64,000 nt of DNA from Stichopus chloronotus (lineage: Eukaryota > Echinodermata > Holothuroidea > Aspidochirotida > Stichopodidae). The DNA is taken from contig CM037842.1 in NCBI GenBank assembly GCA_021234535.1, positions 12,646,010-12,710,009 on the forward strand, written 5' to 3'. Made by a program: the position numbers and the translations under genes. Positions 48,201 through 57,959 of the stretch are shown in pieces (the stretch's first letter is position 1; each line of letters opens with the position of its first letter). Under the pieces are notes generated by a model. The model did not search any database, had not been told where the DNA came from, and saw only the letters and a program-made list of their open reading frames with translations.

Positions 48201-51187
48201 GAATTCATCGTCTCAGATTACCGATTTTCACCTACTTCACATAGAAAATACTTCTAAGTGGATTTTTTTTTTTTTCACTTGGAAAATTTGTGTTGTACCC
48301 TGTATAAATAGGTGTGTGGTGTGCACTGGTGGGATCCCTAAACACAAATGTTATGTATTGCACTATGTCAGTGTTTATGATACACTCAACATGTTGGTCG
48401 GGATGTTGGTACCGGACGGGTGTTGAGAAAAACTTAGCAGGTTCTGATCGTTAGGAATCGATTCAAACACAAATAATAAAAGCCCAAAATTACTTAATCT
48501 CAAAACTGTTGAACAGTTACGTTGATCTTCTAGCAATTTGATTTTGGGGTTTGCAGTTGTATCACATGCCTACTAACTTCATTTGGTCACACTGCCAGTA
48601 GGTACATGATTGACCATTATAATTTTAAATGAATTATGGTCATCCAATTAAGAACATGGCCACATAATTGACCATTGTGTTGACCTAGATATGGCCACCC
48701 ACTTGAGAATGTGGACAGGTGACTGACTATTATATGCAAAATGAATTACATTCGTCCATATAAAAAGGTGCGGCATGGGAACATGCCAACTATCCAGTGT
48801 CCCCTTCATGCCACAGTGATAGTAAGGGAAAGAAGATGGAAAGAAATAAGATCTTTTTTTTTCTTTATTTTGGCAGGAAATAATGGTCAGATTCAATTGT
48901 GGCAGTTTCTCTTGGAGTTACTGACAGACTGGCAGTGCCTGGACGTCATCCAGTGGGTCGGCGAGGAAGGGGAATTTAAGCTGGTGAATGCCGAGGTGGT
49001 CGCACAGAAATGGGGAGCAAGGAAAAACAAAGCCTCCATGAACTACGAAAAGCTGAGTCGTGCTCTAAGGTACCGTTCCATACGCCTTTCCTCAACATTT
49101 TGTTTTCATGTAAAAGCACATAAAAGCAAGATCATAGGAAGTGATGTTATTAGTTTGTGGTAACATTTCACCATGTTATCTTGTACTGGAATAAACACAA
49201 AGTAAACAAAACTATAAGCAAAACTTGAAAAGGATTTGGACTTGAAAAGATTAAGTTGCGGCCAAAACCATAACCCATGTAGAGGGAGAATGGTGACATG
49301 TGCAAACCAGAAGTCAAATAAAACCAAAATTGTAATCTTAACTCTTCCAAATCAAAATCACACTGATACCGGACACAGCCATATCAGGACATTGGAAGAG
49401 TAGGCTATAAACCGTACCCTACAGGAATTCAACGTCAGTGATACGATGTCACACTTTGTAACTCCCTCCCCAACCCATGAATGTTATTCTTGCAGGGTAT
49501 TTTGTGCAGAGGCGATCGAGTTGTATCTCTCAGTTGCGGAACTGGCACTTTTAGTCAGAGAGGGCAAAAAATGGCTTTTAAGTTGAATAGAAATGTTTAC
49601 TAGAAATACCCACTGCTCTTTACAGATATTGGAAGAAGGGGTGAGTGCCAGCAGGACCGTCTAAGCGGAGCGCCACCAATAGTTGGTGCGGAGCATAAAA
49701 GAAAATTTTTGCTTTTCAAACTCCCCAGATGACTGGAAATGGCACTTCTTGGGTGTTGTAGACTGCATATGCACAGTCTTGAAATAGAGATCTCATAATT
49801 GCCATTTCTCCAAAAATGAGAGCAAAAGTAAATCTATGAAAATGCTACTACATATCAGATGGGTGAAGGTGATGCAACAATCATAACTTATGCATCCTCT
49901 TTCATTTATTCTTGAAACACTTGGCAAATATTTGGGTGGGGATGAACATATCATTAGTCCCACACTTTTTTTTTTTCCATTGGGGAGTGAAGTAACAGTG
50001 ATTGTTTGCAGGGGGGGGGAGGAAATAGGTGCAAAGTGCGCTGCCAGTGGGTAGCTAGATTTGTTTTCTTACTGGGCCTTGGTCCTGGATGAGAGGACAT
50101 AAACAAGTGTGGTACAGTGTGACATGGAATAATACAGTATGCCCCCTGTTGCATTGGCCGAGACAGAATATTTTATCATGGGTGAACTTAGATTTGTATG
50201 AATACTATCGAAGAGGGGCACCAGCATTGTTTGGAGCTGAGCAAACCAGAAAACCAAAAAAACTCACCACTTCTAATTTGCTGGAAATCGCCCTCTCCAG
50301 AATCAGCGAGTAAGCTCCATTAAATGGTATCGTCAACATGTTCTTGGATGAAAAATTATCGCATTTTGGGAGTTTTCTGCTGAAAAAGTATGGTCAAATT
50401 TGTTTCAGGATGAATACTGTACTTGCTTGAATTTGAGGGCAGAAAATTTGCAACACCGTCATTTCCTTAATGGAGAGGGCACTGAAGTACACAAACTTTG
50501 CATGTTCTTTACATTCTCCTTCAATTTTTCTCATTCTTTTCCTGTTTTTTTTTTTTACTTTTTCCCTTGTAAAAAGCTGAAAGGGGGGAGGGCACTAAGC
50601 CATTTGTGTGTCGGGGGGTGACCACTACCCCTGAATATATGATAGTTCTGCCACTGATGTCTCTACTACTTAATTCAGAACTAATTATGTCAAGTCAAGA
50701 CATTTTGTCTTCTGTGAAGAAGGGAATGGCTAGGGCATTTTCAGTGGTGGACCAATATCGTTAAAGCTATTACATTAAGTGGTAATAATCACATTAAAAA
50801 CAAGTTAGCCACCTAAAAGTTGTAGGAAAACCAACAAGTTGCAAAAAAGATATTAAATTGTACTGGTAAATATTAAGTATATTATGTAACTGTCAACTGA
50901 AGTCTCATCTTTTCTAATGGTTCAAATTCTAAGGTATCTTACCATAACACTTTTCTTTCTCCACCATGATCAGGTACTACTACGATGGAGACATGATCGC
51001 AAAGGTCCACGGTAAGAGGTTCGTTTATAAGTTCGTCTGCAACTTGAAGGAGCTCATTGGTTACGATGCAGCAGAACTGAAGAAACTGGTCACTGAAGCT
51101 GCAGAGAAGCATGAGTACAAGGAAATGGAGAAGAACGATAATTTTCATCTCGGAGGGAACATCATTCATGTCGCCGGGTTCACATAG
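39129..51187 (+). CDS. GABPA: GA-binding protein alpha (ETS transcription factor)
   Basis: Ten exons with consistent GT/AG sites and phases give 435 residues: 39129-39217, 40052-40199, 42110-42194, 43571-43651, 44287-44412, 46149-46355, 46903-46944, 47570-47692, 48877-49069, 50974-51187. Human GABPA is, from memory, 454 residues. Domains: acidic start (1-29), OST ubiquitin-like domain (about 35-125), YREEQE linker helix (about 165-172), Pointed/SAM-like domain (about 177-245), [20 protein letters not shown] junction (about 291-310), ETS DNA-binding domain (about 303-385) and a helical tail. GABPA binds CCGGAAGT sites in the nucleus and pairs with ankyrin-repeat GABPB to drive mitochondrial, ribosomal and cell-cycle genes. 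The invariant [10 protein letters not shown] and KFVC residues are present. ATG 39129 has A at -3 and G at +4. Confidence 0.95.
40052..40199 (+). CDS. GABPA: GABPA exon 2, OST domain part 1
   Basis: Encodes [19 protein letters not shown] and [11 protein letters not shown], which align with the start of the vertebrate OST domain (IDINEPIGNLKKLL-like). Donor GTG/GTAAAG, phase 0. Confidence 0.9.
42110..42194 (+). CDS. GABPA: GABPA exon 3, OST domain part 2
   Basis: Encodes [20 protein letters not shown] and onward, among the best-conserved stretches of GABPA. Acceptor TTTATCGACAG, donor G/GTAAGT. Confidence 0.95.
43256..43307 (+). repeat. 31-bp direct duplication in GABPA intron 3
   Basis: CCACTACAAAACCTTGGTGA is repeated exactly at 43256 and 43287. 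Confidence 0.8.
43571..43651 (+). CDS. GABPA: GABPA exon 4, OST domain end
   Basis: Encodes [14 protein letters not shown], matching the conserved LNILEIVKP segment, then a variable acidic linker. Acceptor TTATTCACAG, donor G/GTAATG. Confidence 0.95.
44287..44412 (+). CDS. GABPA: GABPA exon 5, linker
   Basis: Encodes a variable linker ending EEVTQLI...[14 protein letters not shown], which lines up with the conserved YRKEQERLGIP segment before the Pointed domain. Confidence 0.9.
45050..46060 (+). repeat. Degenerate repeats in GABPA intron 5
   Basis: Several very diverged copies of about 150 bp are marked by ATGGGCCATTTTATAAAATT, AATGGATCATTTTATGAAAT and ATGGGCCCTGTGGGT. This looks like an old tandem repeat. 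Confidence 0.45.
46149..46355 (+). CDS. GABPA: GABPA exon 6, Pointed domain
   Basis: Encodes the whole PNT/SAM-like domain from [20 protein letters not shown] to [11 protein letters not shown]. The helices [20 protein letters not shown] and FWTHL are all recognisable. Confidence 0.95.
46903..46944 (+). CDS. GABPA: GABPA exon 7, 42-bp micro-exon
   Basis: Encodes [14 protein letters not shown]. It is symmetric (phase 1 at both ends), so skipping would keep the frame. Acceptor CTCCTTTTTCAG, donor G/GTAAGC. Confidence 0.8.
47224..47259. repeat. Hairpin in GABPA intron 7
   Basis: GGGGTGAGA and TCTCTCACCCC pair around a roughly 13-nt loop. Confidence 0.65.
47570..47692 (+). CDS. GABPA: GABPA exon 8, basic linker
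   Basis: Encodes a Lys/Pro/Ser-rich linker ending [10 protein letters not shown], matching the conserved EDRSSPGNRTG just before the ETS domain. Donor ACGG/GTGAGC. Confidence 0.9.
48877..49069 (+). CDS. GABPA: GABPA exon 9, ETS domain part 1
   Basis: Encodes [20 protein letters not shown] to [11 protein letters not shown]. It covers helices 1-3, including the recognition helix up to the split arginine of ALRYYYDG. Donor AG/GTACCG. Confidence 0.97.
49620..49960 (+). repeat. Dispersed repeat family B, copy 4
   Basis: Lies in the intron that splits the ETS domain. The hairpin is GCGCCA (49670-49675), loop CCAATAGT, TGGTGC (49684-49689), with one G-U pair. The downstream blocks match the 18.2-kb copy. 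Confidence 0.65.
50974..51187 (+). CDS. GABPA: GABPA exon 10, ETS domain part 2 and C-terminus
   Basis: Encodes [20 protein letters not shown], then [20 protein letters not shown] and a tail ending HVAGFT before TAG. The helix after the ETS domain matches the GABPB-contacting C-terminal helices of vertebrate GABPA. Confidence 0.97.
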
Positions 51188-52440
51188 ATATTCAGCAGGT
51201 GCTCCTCCAAAAACGATGAGGGTGGACTCCGTACTCGAAGGAGACGTGTGAACTGGCAAGCGTCGGGACGACGTTTGCCGCTTTGCGTATATCCTAGGAT
51301 GGGTGATGCAGCGACCTAGAGTGTTCTGATCTTCGTGCATGAGGTCAGAGGGAAGGTGGAGAGAACATGTTAGTATTTCTAGTGATTCGCAACTTCGATG
51401 AGATCTGCAGCTGACTCGTGAATCGTTTGCACAGTAGTCACATCAAATTGAGGTGAGCTTACAGTGATTTAGTGAAGATGGTGACCTTAGCCACTACTTT
51501 GATCAGACATAAAGCTGACTGGTGAAGCAGTTGTGCAGCGGTCACGTCAGATTACAGAATCCAGTGAAAGAAGTAACCTGAACCACAACTAGTATGAGAT
51601 GTATACTAAGTAGATGAAGCAATGGTAAGGTCATCATCATACACTGGAGTAGAGAAGGACGTAAGAGGAGTGACTCGAGGCGACAGCCAAGTCATATATC
51701 ACACTATAAAGCTGAAGTATGCTTAGGATATGGACCTCTGGGATGATGTTGCAGTATTCAGTCGTGATATGAGGGACAACAATTGTAGCATGTGTTCTGT
51801 AGAGCCAAACTGTGTTTGAGGTGGACCACCACTGAAATCAGTTTGCTACAATATGTTAAAGTAGTCACATAATGCACGACCAATATCAGATGTATAGGCA
51901 GATGGCACATGCTGAAGCTAATACAAATTGGAATGTGGTAACTACAGAGTTAAGAAGGATCTGGGACTTAATTATTATCAGATATGGGTACTTGGAATGG
52001 GGAATGTTAGTAAAATTCTGACGATACAAGGATGAACCAGTCTTGTTTTGAGCTTTGTGCAGATGGGATAAGGCCGACTTTACCAGCTAGTGCTGAGATT
52101 GTAGTATTGAAAGCTGTATGATTTGCAGTATGTGTTTGCAGACCAGTGGTTGTGACAGATGAAGATAACTAGCCAGGTGTTTATCAAACCCAGTACCTGG
52201 TTGATATCAGGATGTGAGATAATAGGTTGGCAGACCAGCCGGAAGTGGTTGTGGCAGATGAAGATACCTAGCCAGGTGTTCATGTAACCCTGTCACCAGT
52301 TATTAATCTCAGGATGTGAGATGCAGGTTGACACGACCAGCTAGGAGTATTCTCGATGGATTAGGATGATTCCATGGCCAGCGAGGGCAGGCTTCAAATC
52401 CTGTCACTTGTTACTGTGAGATACTTACCAGGTTGATGAA
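51188..52440 (+). repeat. GABPA 3-prime flank made of roughly 100-bp degenerate repeats
   Basis: From about 51395 the sequence recurs at near 100-bp spacing with words like GA.CAGACATAAAGCTGACT.GTGAAGC and CAG.GGTCAC (51397, 51500, 51593, 51886). The clearest pair is GTGGTTGT.ACAGATGAAGATA at 52146 and 52245, with CAGGATGTGAGAT at 52208 and 52310. Part of it is presumably 3-prime UTR. A candidate AATAAA lies at 53282. Confidence 0.55.
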
Positions 52441-55400
52441 AGACTTCAGTGAAAAAAAGTAAAACAATCCTCCAAGTGAACAAAAAAAAGGAAACTTGTC
52501 GGAATCATAAAATATTTGTGTATTTTAAATTTTTAGGCAAGATTCAGGTATTGACAAGTAGGCTGCTGGTGTGTGAGCACGTCTTGGGCTTCCATTTTTC
52601 ATGTTGTTCCAACAAATGGGAAAAAAAAAAAAAAACAGTATGAAATAGCAGTTCATGAGAGTCAAATTGACCCTCAATGGGAGAACTGCATTGCATATCA
52701 TTATGGTGCTACTAGAATCAAACTTTAGTCGGGCTGGACATTGAAACAAAATTGTAAATAGTTCTTACTCCAAACTATTCAGATGGTTTTCTAGCTAACC
52801 TGCCCTATTATTTCACCTTGTTGCTTCCAACATGACCCTCACATTATGTAGTCAAACAACACTGATTTTAGTAGCATTATTACTTAAAAGTTGCATTCTG
52901 TGACATGATGGAGAATTGAGATTAATGTGATACACTAATGTGTCTGTGCAATAGTGACAGAAATTAGGAACCCATTTTATATCTGTGTGGCACAGAGCGG
53001 GTGAAAGAAGCCATGATATGTTAAACAAAAACATCTGAAATTGATCAGAATTTGTTCTCTGAAAGTGAATATCAACTATTTTACAATCTTTTCAACAATT
53101 GTTTGCTTATAATTTCACACTCGGTCTACCCCTCTCTCTTTTTAGCAAGAAAAGTTTGGTCTCCTGAAAATGTGGCAGGTGCGTGACATCACAAACTGAA
53201 GGGGTCTTTTTTACCTTTGGGGTCATTGCTTGGGGTCACAACTGTGTAGTGCCACTTACAATTATTGTTCTATAGGCATGAAATAAAAAGAAATTGCAGA
53301 TCAGGCAATTTGTATCTTGGCAAGAGAAAATTGATGACCCCCCTTTTTTCCCCAATGGTGAAATTCTGAGTTTGAATTCAAATGTTGCAACATTCGCTAT
53401 GAACCAGATGTGGATCTGTTAGGGATTGGCAATACAATTCAAGAAATTTATCCCTGCAGTATGTTCAAAATATGATATTGAAATTTATTTTTAATTCTTG
53501 AAATTCTTTGACAAGGTTTTTTTTCACCTTTTATCCATAAGACATCAGATACTATAAGAGTCAAATGAACAAAAGAGCGTGGACATTGCTTTTGATGGAG
53601 GACCATGATGTGATATATTATTATGGAACCAAGCACAAATCTTTAAACCTGACCAAGAGGACCATATATATGAAGAGGCGATTAAAAACCTTGTTTTATG
53701 CAAAACATCAAAGATCTCGTTCGTATACTATGTAGCAGTGACAAAGAGTTTGCTTTGATACCATTGTTATCTTCATATGTAATTATAACATGTTAACTCT
53801 GGAAGGTGATGATATTAAAACTAATTTCACTTCACAGAGTAACCAAGCAACCTCGCTGTTTGTTATTCTTTCAACCTGCTATGTAAAATTGCCGAAAATA
53901 CAAGATGTTAAAACAAGTATAAGATTGTCCATCTAGTATGTCTTGAGCATTTTCTTGTCCGTGACATTATCACATCAGTATTTTAACAAATAGTGCGTGC
54001 TTCCTGTGAAGTTATTGTAAAATATCATCAGTGCCCTCTGTCACTGCCAGGTGTAATAGTTCTACTCTTTGCTGTACAAAGTTTAATTTTGAACCATATT
54101 GCTGCTGTGTCTCTCCTTCAAAATGGCAGACCAAAATCACAGACCTAAATCTCAGGATGCAACTCAAGACAGGGTTCAGAAAGAGAAGGTGGTTATTAGT
54201 CAGCAAATCCTGAATGACAATTTGCCAACTTCTTTAAGTTCAAGAAATACCGTAGTACATGTATTCACAAATGCTTTCAGGACACCTAGCATCACATTTT
54301 CAGTGTATGCACAATTTCTTTTGAATATCACAAACCGCCAATGGTTTTCAGTGGTAAAAAGGGATGCTACGGATAAAAAGTGGTGTTGCAGCAGGGCTCT
54401 TGTGCATGATATAATCAATGTGGAATTTAATAGGAGCAACCTACTCAGGGTGAAATATTGAATTACTTCTCGACAGTCGAGAACCACTCCCTGATTCGTT
54501 GTACTAACTTCCCATTGGAATCAAACAATCGTGGTGGGAGCTGTGACATGGATTGGGGACTCCGCTTACGAATTTGAGTTGCAAGAACACATTCTAACCA
54601 CCTGTATTTGCACTGCCTCACTAGCAGCATCTCCACAGATTGACTGTGACCCAACTGATGACAAGGGCAGTAAGTGTCTATAAGCCCTCAAATGCTTACA
54701 CCATACCTTCCAAGTGACCTGCATTTCACAGGTTTGACCCGCATTTGAATACCCAAACCCGCTGACCCACCACGCTCTTAGTAAAACCCACATTTCACAT
54801 CTCCCTAGCAGCCAAAACAAAAAAAAAGGAAAAAGATCAGTGGGCCTACAGAGCAGATTTTTTGGCAGTAACCTAGAAAAATTGCATTGACTGATTTGCC
54901 CAAAAAGTGCTACCATTTTGCGTGTAGACACTCCTAAACTTTAAACGAAATTTCACGACACCTGAGCCCCCTAAACCCCTCCCCCAGGGGACGGCGATTT
55001 ACCATCAGACAGGTTAGGTGTGGACCCGCATCTAGTGTCTCAAAACTTGGGAGCTACGTTGCACATGCTTCTGCCGTGACGACCAAGGAAAATGTTACCA
55101 ACAAGCTTCTTACTTTTTCCACATTCAAATAATTGGTCCTGTTTTACCCGTTTCTGAAGTGGATTTCAAATATCATGTGTTCACACTTTTGGCAGAACAG
55201 TACGTGAAAGTACCATTTCTATCAAACGAGAAAAAAATAGGTGCACAGGTCAGGAGTTGGTTTGCTTCCATAATTTATTCTTATCAAGGTGTTTATCTTA
55301 CAGTCTCAATAGCTTCCATATAACCTGCATAAAAAAACGTTTGCAAGTATAACCAGACAAGTGCAGTAATGACAAAAAGTGTAGAAATCTACACAAAATG

Positions 55401-57792
55401 TCAGCAACTTAATTCACAATGTTGGCTAAGGCCCTGTTTCTAAAATTCTAGGATCAATTTAGCTTTCACATTTTTCACTTTTCAGGCCGTTTTTAGTTTC
55501 CTTTAATGTACACATCCACATTTACAGGAAAGCATTTCTGCTCTGTTTGCATGTTTTCACATGAATAGTAATATGACACTCAGCACTTTGTGTAGCAAAA
55601 TGCAATACAATATCAGATAAATTATTCCCTGAAGTTAAGAGTAAATGGGTAAATTCGTTTTTTTTTTTTAAATAATTAACTTATTAACAAAAGCTATGAC
55701 AACATACATCCAAACCATACATATTGAACAATTTTGCATTTTGGAGGAATAGTTCCATTTGCAACCTGCAAAGTATCTGTACAGATAACCGATCGATTCG
55801 TCTGCCATGCCAAGCAAGAAACGACGGATTAAAGGGAAATAGGGTGTTTGTTTTAGAGAAAACATCCATATTTTTGAAACCAATGTTTGTGGACGTAGAA
55901 TGATAGACTATTCAAAATAAGCAAGGACTGTAGCCTTCTTTTCAAGAAATAAGCTCCTCACAGATTGAAATTCAGTTATTTGTTGCTCAACACTAATTTG
56001 TTCACCCGAACTTTTCAAAATTCAAATGATGCATCTTCCGTTACTCATCACATGCATAATCTTTTGAGAAGATGAAGCTTTGGTAGATGTTTATTGATGA
56101 GACTGAACGGTTTAACAATGATTAAAGCTATTTTCTTTGTATGCCATGTTGGTGTATTCTAAATGCCCTATTTCCCTTTAACCTCCTGAAAGGACAAAAT
56201 TTTAAGCACACCCATGCTGTGCAAAGAATCTACAGGGAGAGTATGATTTGTTCCCATGCCAGTCGAAGACCTCTATGAAGTGTATTCACCAAATGCACCA
56301 TCGCTGTTGGAGATGTTCATGACAATTGACAAATTACATAATGTGGCGCGAGTAATATATGGGAGACACATGTACAATATACAGTGAAAATTTTACAATC
56401 ATTACAGTGTGGTGTAGTTGAACCTCATAATGGACAGAGAGGAATAGCATATGTTGTAATAGATTCACACTTTGTAAGTCACCCAATTTGTAAAATAATA
56501 TCATCCATTTTGACAAGTCTTCAAGACTCATAACCTTTCCTAACATCTCTGACAATAATGCAACCCCGTCGGTCTAACAGGTAAAGATGTTCCGAGACAC
56601 ATATGTCAATGAAACCTAACAAAACAGCACTGTTGTTTTGGTGTGGTATGTTAGTTAAAATATTTGGATCACTCAAACTTATAAAGTAAACACCACATGA
56701 TGACCACCCTTGAACAACTTCATCTTTTGCTTCACACATCCATATTAAGCAAGCTATCAGCACTGTTTTGTCCAGGAAAAAAATCAAAGGACTGAAATGG
56801 TGGGCAATGTCGACAAAGTTATGGAATGGTCAGTGTCTGTCTGTGATAATACCGGTTTGCTTTGAGGTTACTTTGGTAGAAAACACTCCTCACATGAACT
56901 TTAATCTCCATGTTAGACATTAATGCAATTTTGTTAGACGAGTTAAATCGTGTAAATCTTCTGAAAAGGCAAAACTACAGTTTACAGGATCTAGGGACCT
57001 TTCTAGACTGTTTGCAATCAGGAGGTTAATGCCCCAGCGAATTCCGCAATATTTCCCCTAGAAAAGCAGCTGCACCGCAGTAAGTGTAGGTATGCCAAGC
57101 AATGCACATGACAGATTCAATAGCCGGTTACGTACGATACCAATTATCGTGCTATCCTGGCAAACGAAATGCCATCGCTTCTGTCTACTCGCACACCGAT
57201 GAGACTGGGATTTGCAGAACTACGGCTGTTTCATTCCGAATTCGGTAGCCTCGGCCGACGTACCGCTTGGTGACTTTAATAGCAGGGTGCCATCACTCAT
57301 CAGCCAAATTCACTGGAATTCAAAAGCGATGAAAGAGCCTTGGCATAAGCTGTCATGAGAAAAAAAATGAGAAATATTATCAAAATATCATACACCAAGT
57401 TACGCACGTCTTGTGCAACCTGTGAAAGGCAATTAAAAAATTGATCAGAACTGATGGGTCAAGTAAATTATAATGAAGACACAGATGACCATGGAGTGGG
57501 AGAAACCGAATGCAAGGATGTCCAAGCTACGAAGGCTGATATTAATTATTACAACCTGACATGAGCACTGTACAATCTACCACTGGCAGGAAAAATGTTT
57601 ACAAAAGAATTGGTTACAACCTGTGTCAGGCACAGTATAGCTACAGACCTGTCAAACTGTAGGGCTCAGGAAGAAAAAAGAAAGATTTGAAATTTTATAG
57701 TCCAAAAGATTGGGAGGCTTGGATAAAAACCTGGCCGGTTGGAATTCAGTGTATAGCTTGCCATACAAACAACTGGGTTTTAGGAGGTAGGC
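52441..57792. other. Convergent intergenic gap, no confident gene
   Basis: Contains the frame at 54123, a repeat-like block at 54470-55050 with a 121-codon minus-strand chance frame, and a CpG-richer patch at 57120-57300 with several short minus-strand frames. Candidate minus-strand polyadenylation words for the CCDC15-like gene are at 56090-56095 and 55274-55279. Confidence 0.4.
54123..54461 (+). CDS. Hypothetical 112-codon frame
   Basis: Starts at an ATG in a strong context (CAAAATGGC). The first 40 residues (MADQNHRPKSQDATQDRVQK, then VVISQQILNDNLPTSL) are hydrophilic and gene-like. The later part looks less so. LPT-x6-TVV and a later FLL faintly recall DPY30-type motifs, but the similarity is too weak to name. 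It may be chance or a first exon. Confidence 0.2.
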   Translation: MADQNHRPKSQDATQDRVQKEKVVISQQILNDNLPTSLSSRNTVVHVFTNAFRTPSITFSVYAQFLLNITNRQWFSVVKRDATDKKWCCSRALVHDIINVEFNRSNLLRVKY

Positions 57793-57959
57793 CTAAAAGT
57801 AGGGAGAGTCCAATTTCAGGGGATGAGATTCGCCAAGAAAACCGGGAGTCTTCACAGGAAAACCTGGACAGTTGATACTGTATGTAGCACGTATGACAAT
57901 CTGAAAAGCATTGAAGTCTGATAGGAAGTGACAAAACTCTTGGGCATTTGAAAGAAACT
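57793..57959 (-). CDS. CCDC15: CCDC15-like, terminal exon
   Basis: Acceptor CACTCTAG. Encodes EFLSNAQEFCHFLSDFNAFQ and onward to TAG at 57793-57795. The first 30 residues plausibly align with the helical C-terminus of the family, while the last 20 look unconserved. Confidence 0.6.

Noticed and set aside
54566..54931. 121-codon minus-strand frame
   Set aside because: Lies in repeat-like sequence and has no recognisable motif.
57120..57300. CpG-rich patch with three short minus-strand frames and a CTGATGA word
   Set aside because: Each frame is interrupted. The CTGATGA is not followed by the GAAA and stems needed for a hammerhead ribozyme.
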